From Mucilaginibacter sp. (GTDB lineage Bacteria > Bacteroidota > Bacteroidia > Sphingobacteriales > Sphingobacteriaceae): 7,207 nucleotides of DNA. The translations under genes and the position numbers were made by a program. Numbering within the stretch: the first letter of the stretch is position 1; each line of letters begins with the position of its first letter. Location: positions 1-7,207 of the forward strand of contig JAICXZ010000153.1 in the NCBI GenBank assembly GCA_025934475.1. The letters are read 5' to 3'. This document shows, piece after piece, positions 5,395 to 7,207 of this stretch. Under the pieces are notes generated by a model. The model saw only the letters and a program-made list of their open reading frames with translations, did no database searches and was not told the DNA's origin.

Positions 5395-7207
5395 TCATTG
5401 TTTCATCCATCGCTCGTACCACATCTGGAACATCAACAGGAACCAAACCTGCAGGTGCCTTTCGGTATTACCCGCATAAAAGCTTTTAATAATATCCATC
5501 ACCGCATTCGTGTTAAACAGCCCATGTTCCCGGAGCTTTTCTTCATTAATGTAACTATTCACCAAAGGCTTCAATTCGGTACTGAGCCAGGTCTCAACCG
5601 GGATGGAAAAACCCATCTTGGGCCTGTCCATTATTTCTTTTGGAATGTATTTATGCACAATCTGCCTCAGAATGTATTTCTTTTGCTTTTTGTGGTATTT
5701 ATAGTCAGATGGAAGTCTGGCGGCCCACTCTATAATGTTTTGATCGAGGAATGGCTCCCGCCCTTCCAGACCAACACTCATGGTAGCGCGGTCGACTTTT
5801 TGGAGAATATCATCTACCAGGTAAGTCTGGTAATCCACAGCCATCATGCTCGATAGGCCGTCGTATCCACTGTCTTTCCCATTCGTAATATGCGGCGTTT
5901 CCAGGTGCCCTACAGGAACAGCAAATAGCCGATCGATCTCGTCACGAGTAAAAACCTGGGTCAGGTTTTTCAGCAACTCGGCACTGGAGGGATCCCTGAT
6001 GATATTTTTGAGCTTGTGGTATCTGCCATGAAAGTTGTATGACCTCCGGAAGAATGGTATACTTTCCGAAGAAAAATAATCCATGGCATGGAATATCGCT
6101 TTACGAAGCGCTCCGGGCACATTGGCGATTTTCTCTGCATACCGCGATATATATTCATAGCGATTGTAACCGGCAAACACCTCGTCGCCGGCATCTGCTG
6201 AGAGCGCCACAGTAACGCGCTGACGTGCGAGCCTGCTCACCAATATGGTAGGTATAGCGCTGCTGTCGGCAAAAGGCTCATCATAATAGTAAGGGAGGTC
6301 GCCAATGATGTCCAGTACTTCTTTTGCCGAGCAGTAATATTCTGTATGATCGGTGCCAAGTATTTCTGCAATCTTCCGGGCGAAAGGCGCCTCGTCAAGC
6401 TTATCATCGACACTACCTATAGTAAATGTTTTAAGTTTGGTAGTGCTTTGTTTTTGCAGAAGAGCTGTCACACAGGTGCTATCATAGCCGCCACTCAGAA
6501 AAACGCCAACAGGCACATCAGCCACCATCCGGTATTGGAAAGATTCGGCCAGGATGCGCTCCGTTTCCTCTATGGCGTCTGGCAGGGATATGATGTGTTT
6601 AGGCTGACTGTAATAATCGTATACGTCCCAATATGATTTTAGAGAAATATTCTTTGAGCCAAGGTCAAATCTCAATATATGTCCCGGCGGTAATTTTCTT
6701 GTGTGGCGATAAATGCAATGCGACCACGAAACGTATCCATAGGTCAGATACGAAGTCAATGCATCAAAGTCGATGGCTTTTTCAAACCGTGGATGTCGCA
6801 CCATAGATTTCAATTCCGATCCGAACAGAAACAGGCCGTTATGAAAATAATAAAAGAAAGGCTTCACCCCTGCCCTGTCCCTGATGCAAATGATTTCATT
6901 CGTCTTCTTGTCATAAAGCACAATCGCAAACATTCCGCGCCACTGTTGAATACATTCTTCGCCCCATTCCCTCCACGCATGTAGTATTACTTCTGTATCT
7001 GAATGAGTCATAAAAACATGTCCCCGCACAATGAGCTGCTGCCTTATTTCTGCGTAATTATATATTTCGCCATTGAAAACAATGTGCAGATCATCATAAG
7101 CCATGGGCTGATTGGCGGCTGAGCTTAGATCGATAACCGAAAGCCGCCGGTGTCCTAATCCCAACTGACAATGATTCAACTGCTGAAAATGCACACCCTG
7201 GCCGTCC
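5395..7207 (-). CDS. asnB: Asparagine synthase-like glutamine amidotransferase, N-terminus cut by window edge
   Basis: Asparagine synthetase B family proteins hydrolyse glutamine in an N-terminal Ntn domain and use ATP to amidate a carboxylate. The GTG at 7194 is not the start: the frame stays open to the edge and reads D-G-Q-G before it, matching the conserved RGPDGxG of the family, so the start and catalytic Cys lie outside, probably 40-50 codons away. Counting from that GTG as 1, the glutaminase domain shows GLGHRRLSVIDLS (12-24), NGEIYN (41-46), SDTEVIL (65-71) and RDRAGVKP (105-112). The synthetase domain has the PP-loop SGGYDST (234-240), YDEPFADSSAIPT (303-315), LSADAGDEVFAGYNRY (331-346), DDILQKVDRATM (461-472), GLEGREPFLD (475-484) and KMGFSIPVETWL (526-537). 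The fold looks intact. In such loci it may amidate a sugar carboxylate instead of aspartate; sequence alone does not decide. Its TGA lies 1 bp before the next gene. Confidence 0.93.
   Translation of the reverse strand, partial: DGQGVHFQQLNHCQLGLGHRRLSVIDLSSAANQPMAYDDLHIVFNGEIYNYAEIRQQLIVRGHVFMTHSDTEVILHAWREWGEECIQQWRGMFAIVLYDKKTNEIICIRDRAGVKPFFYYFHNGLFLFGSELKSMVRHPRFEKAIDFDALTSYLTYGYVSWSHCIYRHTRKLPPGHILRFDLGSKNISLKSYWDVYDYYSQPKHIISLPDAIEETERILAESFQYRMVADVPVGVFLSGGYDSTCVTALLQKQSTTKLKTFTIGSVDDKLDEAPFARKIAEILGTDHTEYYCSAKEVLDIIGDLPYYYDEPFADSSAIPTILVSRLARQRVTVALSADAGDEVFAGYNRYEYISRYAEKIANVPGALRKAIFHAMDYFSSESIPFFRRSYNFHGRYHKLKNIIRDPSSAELLKNLTQVFTRDEIDRLFAVPVGHLETPHITNGKDSGYDGLSSMMAVDYQTYLVDDILQKVDRATMSVGLEGREPFLDQNIIEWAARLPSDYKYHKKQKKYILRQIVHKYIPKEIMDRPKMGFSIPVETWLSTELKPLVNSYINEEKLREHGLFNTNAVMDIIKSFYAGNTERHLQVWFLLMFQMWYERWMKQ

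Noticed and set aside
5398..5856. Plus-strand open frame of 152 codons
   Set aside because: It is antisense to conserved synthetase-domain sequence of the asparagine synthase-like gene, and its His/Phe/Pro-rich translation looks like a reverse-strand shadow.
7192..7194. GTG as the start codon of the asparagine synthase-like gene
   Set aside because: The frame remains open through 7207 and the residues before the GTG (D-G-Q-G) fit the conserved family motif, so this GTG encodes an internal Val and the gene is cut by the window.
1..7207. CRISPR array, insertion sequence, tRNA, toxin-antitoxin or defence system
   Set aside because: No regularly spaced repeats, transposase motifs, tRNA-like cloverleaf or nuclease/effector signatures were seen; all long coding regions fit polysaccharide biosynthesis.

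Overview
The window is part of a surface-polysaccharide (capsule, O-antigen or exopolysaccharide) biosynthesis locus. It most likely comes from the phylum Bacteroidota. Three things point there. The glycosyltransferases carry signatures common in that phylum, such as YDGMTDPLGQSQVIPYL. Shine-Dalgarno sequences are weak or absent before nearly every start. A TAnnTTTG-type promoter element (TAGCTTTG) lies upstream of the one plus-strand gene. The moderate base composition with AT-rich intergenic DNA would suit a soil or plant-associated sphingobacterium such as Mucilaginibacter or Pedobacter, but that genus-level placement is a guess.

Layout, following minus-strand transcription from right to left. 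First comes a glutamine-dependent asparagine synthase-like amidotransferase (5395 to beyond the right edge, N-terminus missing). It is followed 1 bp later by a GT4-type glycosyltransferase (4146-5393), which overlaps by 11 bp a second glycosyltransferase (3071-4156). These three form a tight, probably translationally coupled operon. That operon meets head-on a plus-strand multi-pass membrane protein (1693-3084), a plausible polysaccharide polymerase. The two coding regions overlap by 14 bp at their 3' ends, inside a small inverted repeat. A 271-bp intergenic region (1422-1692) then separates the membrane-protein gene from a divergent minus-strand pair: a third glycosyltransferase (231-1421) and, 22 bp further on, the first 69 codons of an extended SDR sugar-nucleotide epimerase/dehydratase that runs off the left edge.

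How the genes may work together (inference): the epimerase/dehydratase would supply a modified nucleotide sugar. The amidotransferase would add an amide nitrogen to a precursor or uronic acid. The three cytoplasmic glycosyltransferases would build the lipid-linked repeat unit, and the membrane protein would polymerise it. No flippase, initiating transferase or chain-length regulator is in the window, so the pathway is incomplete here and the polymer cannot be deduced.

I found no RNA gene, CRISPR array, insertion sequence or defence system. The parts least explained by standard annotation are the reversed orientation of the polymerase-like gene, the intergenic region with a 33-bp almost pure A/T palindrome, and the convergent gene overlap.
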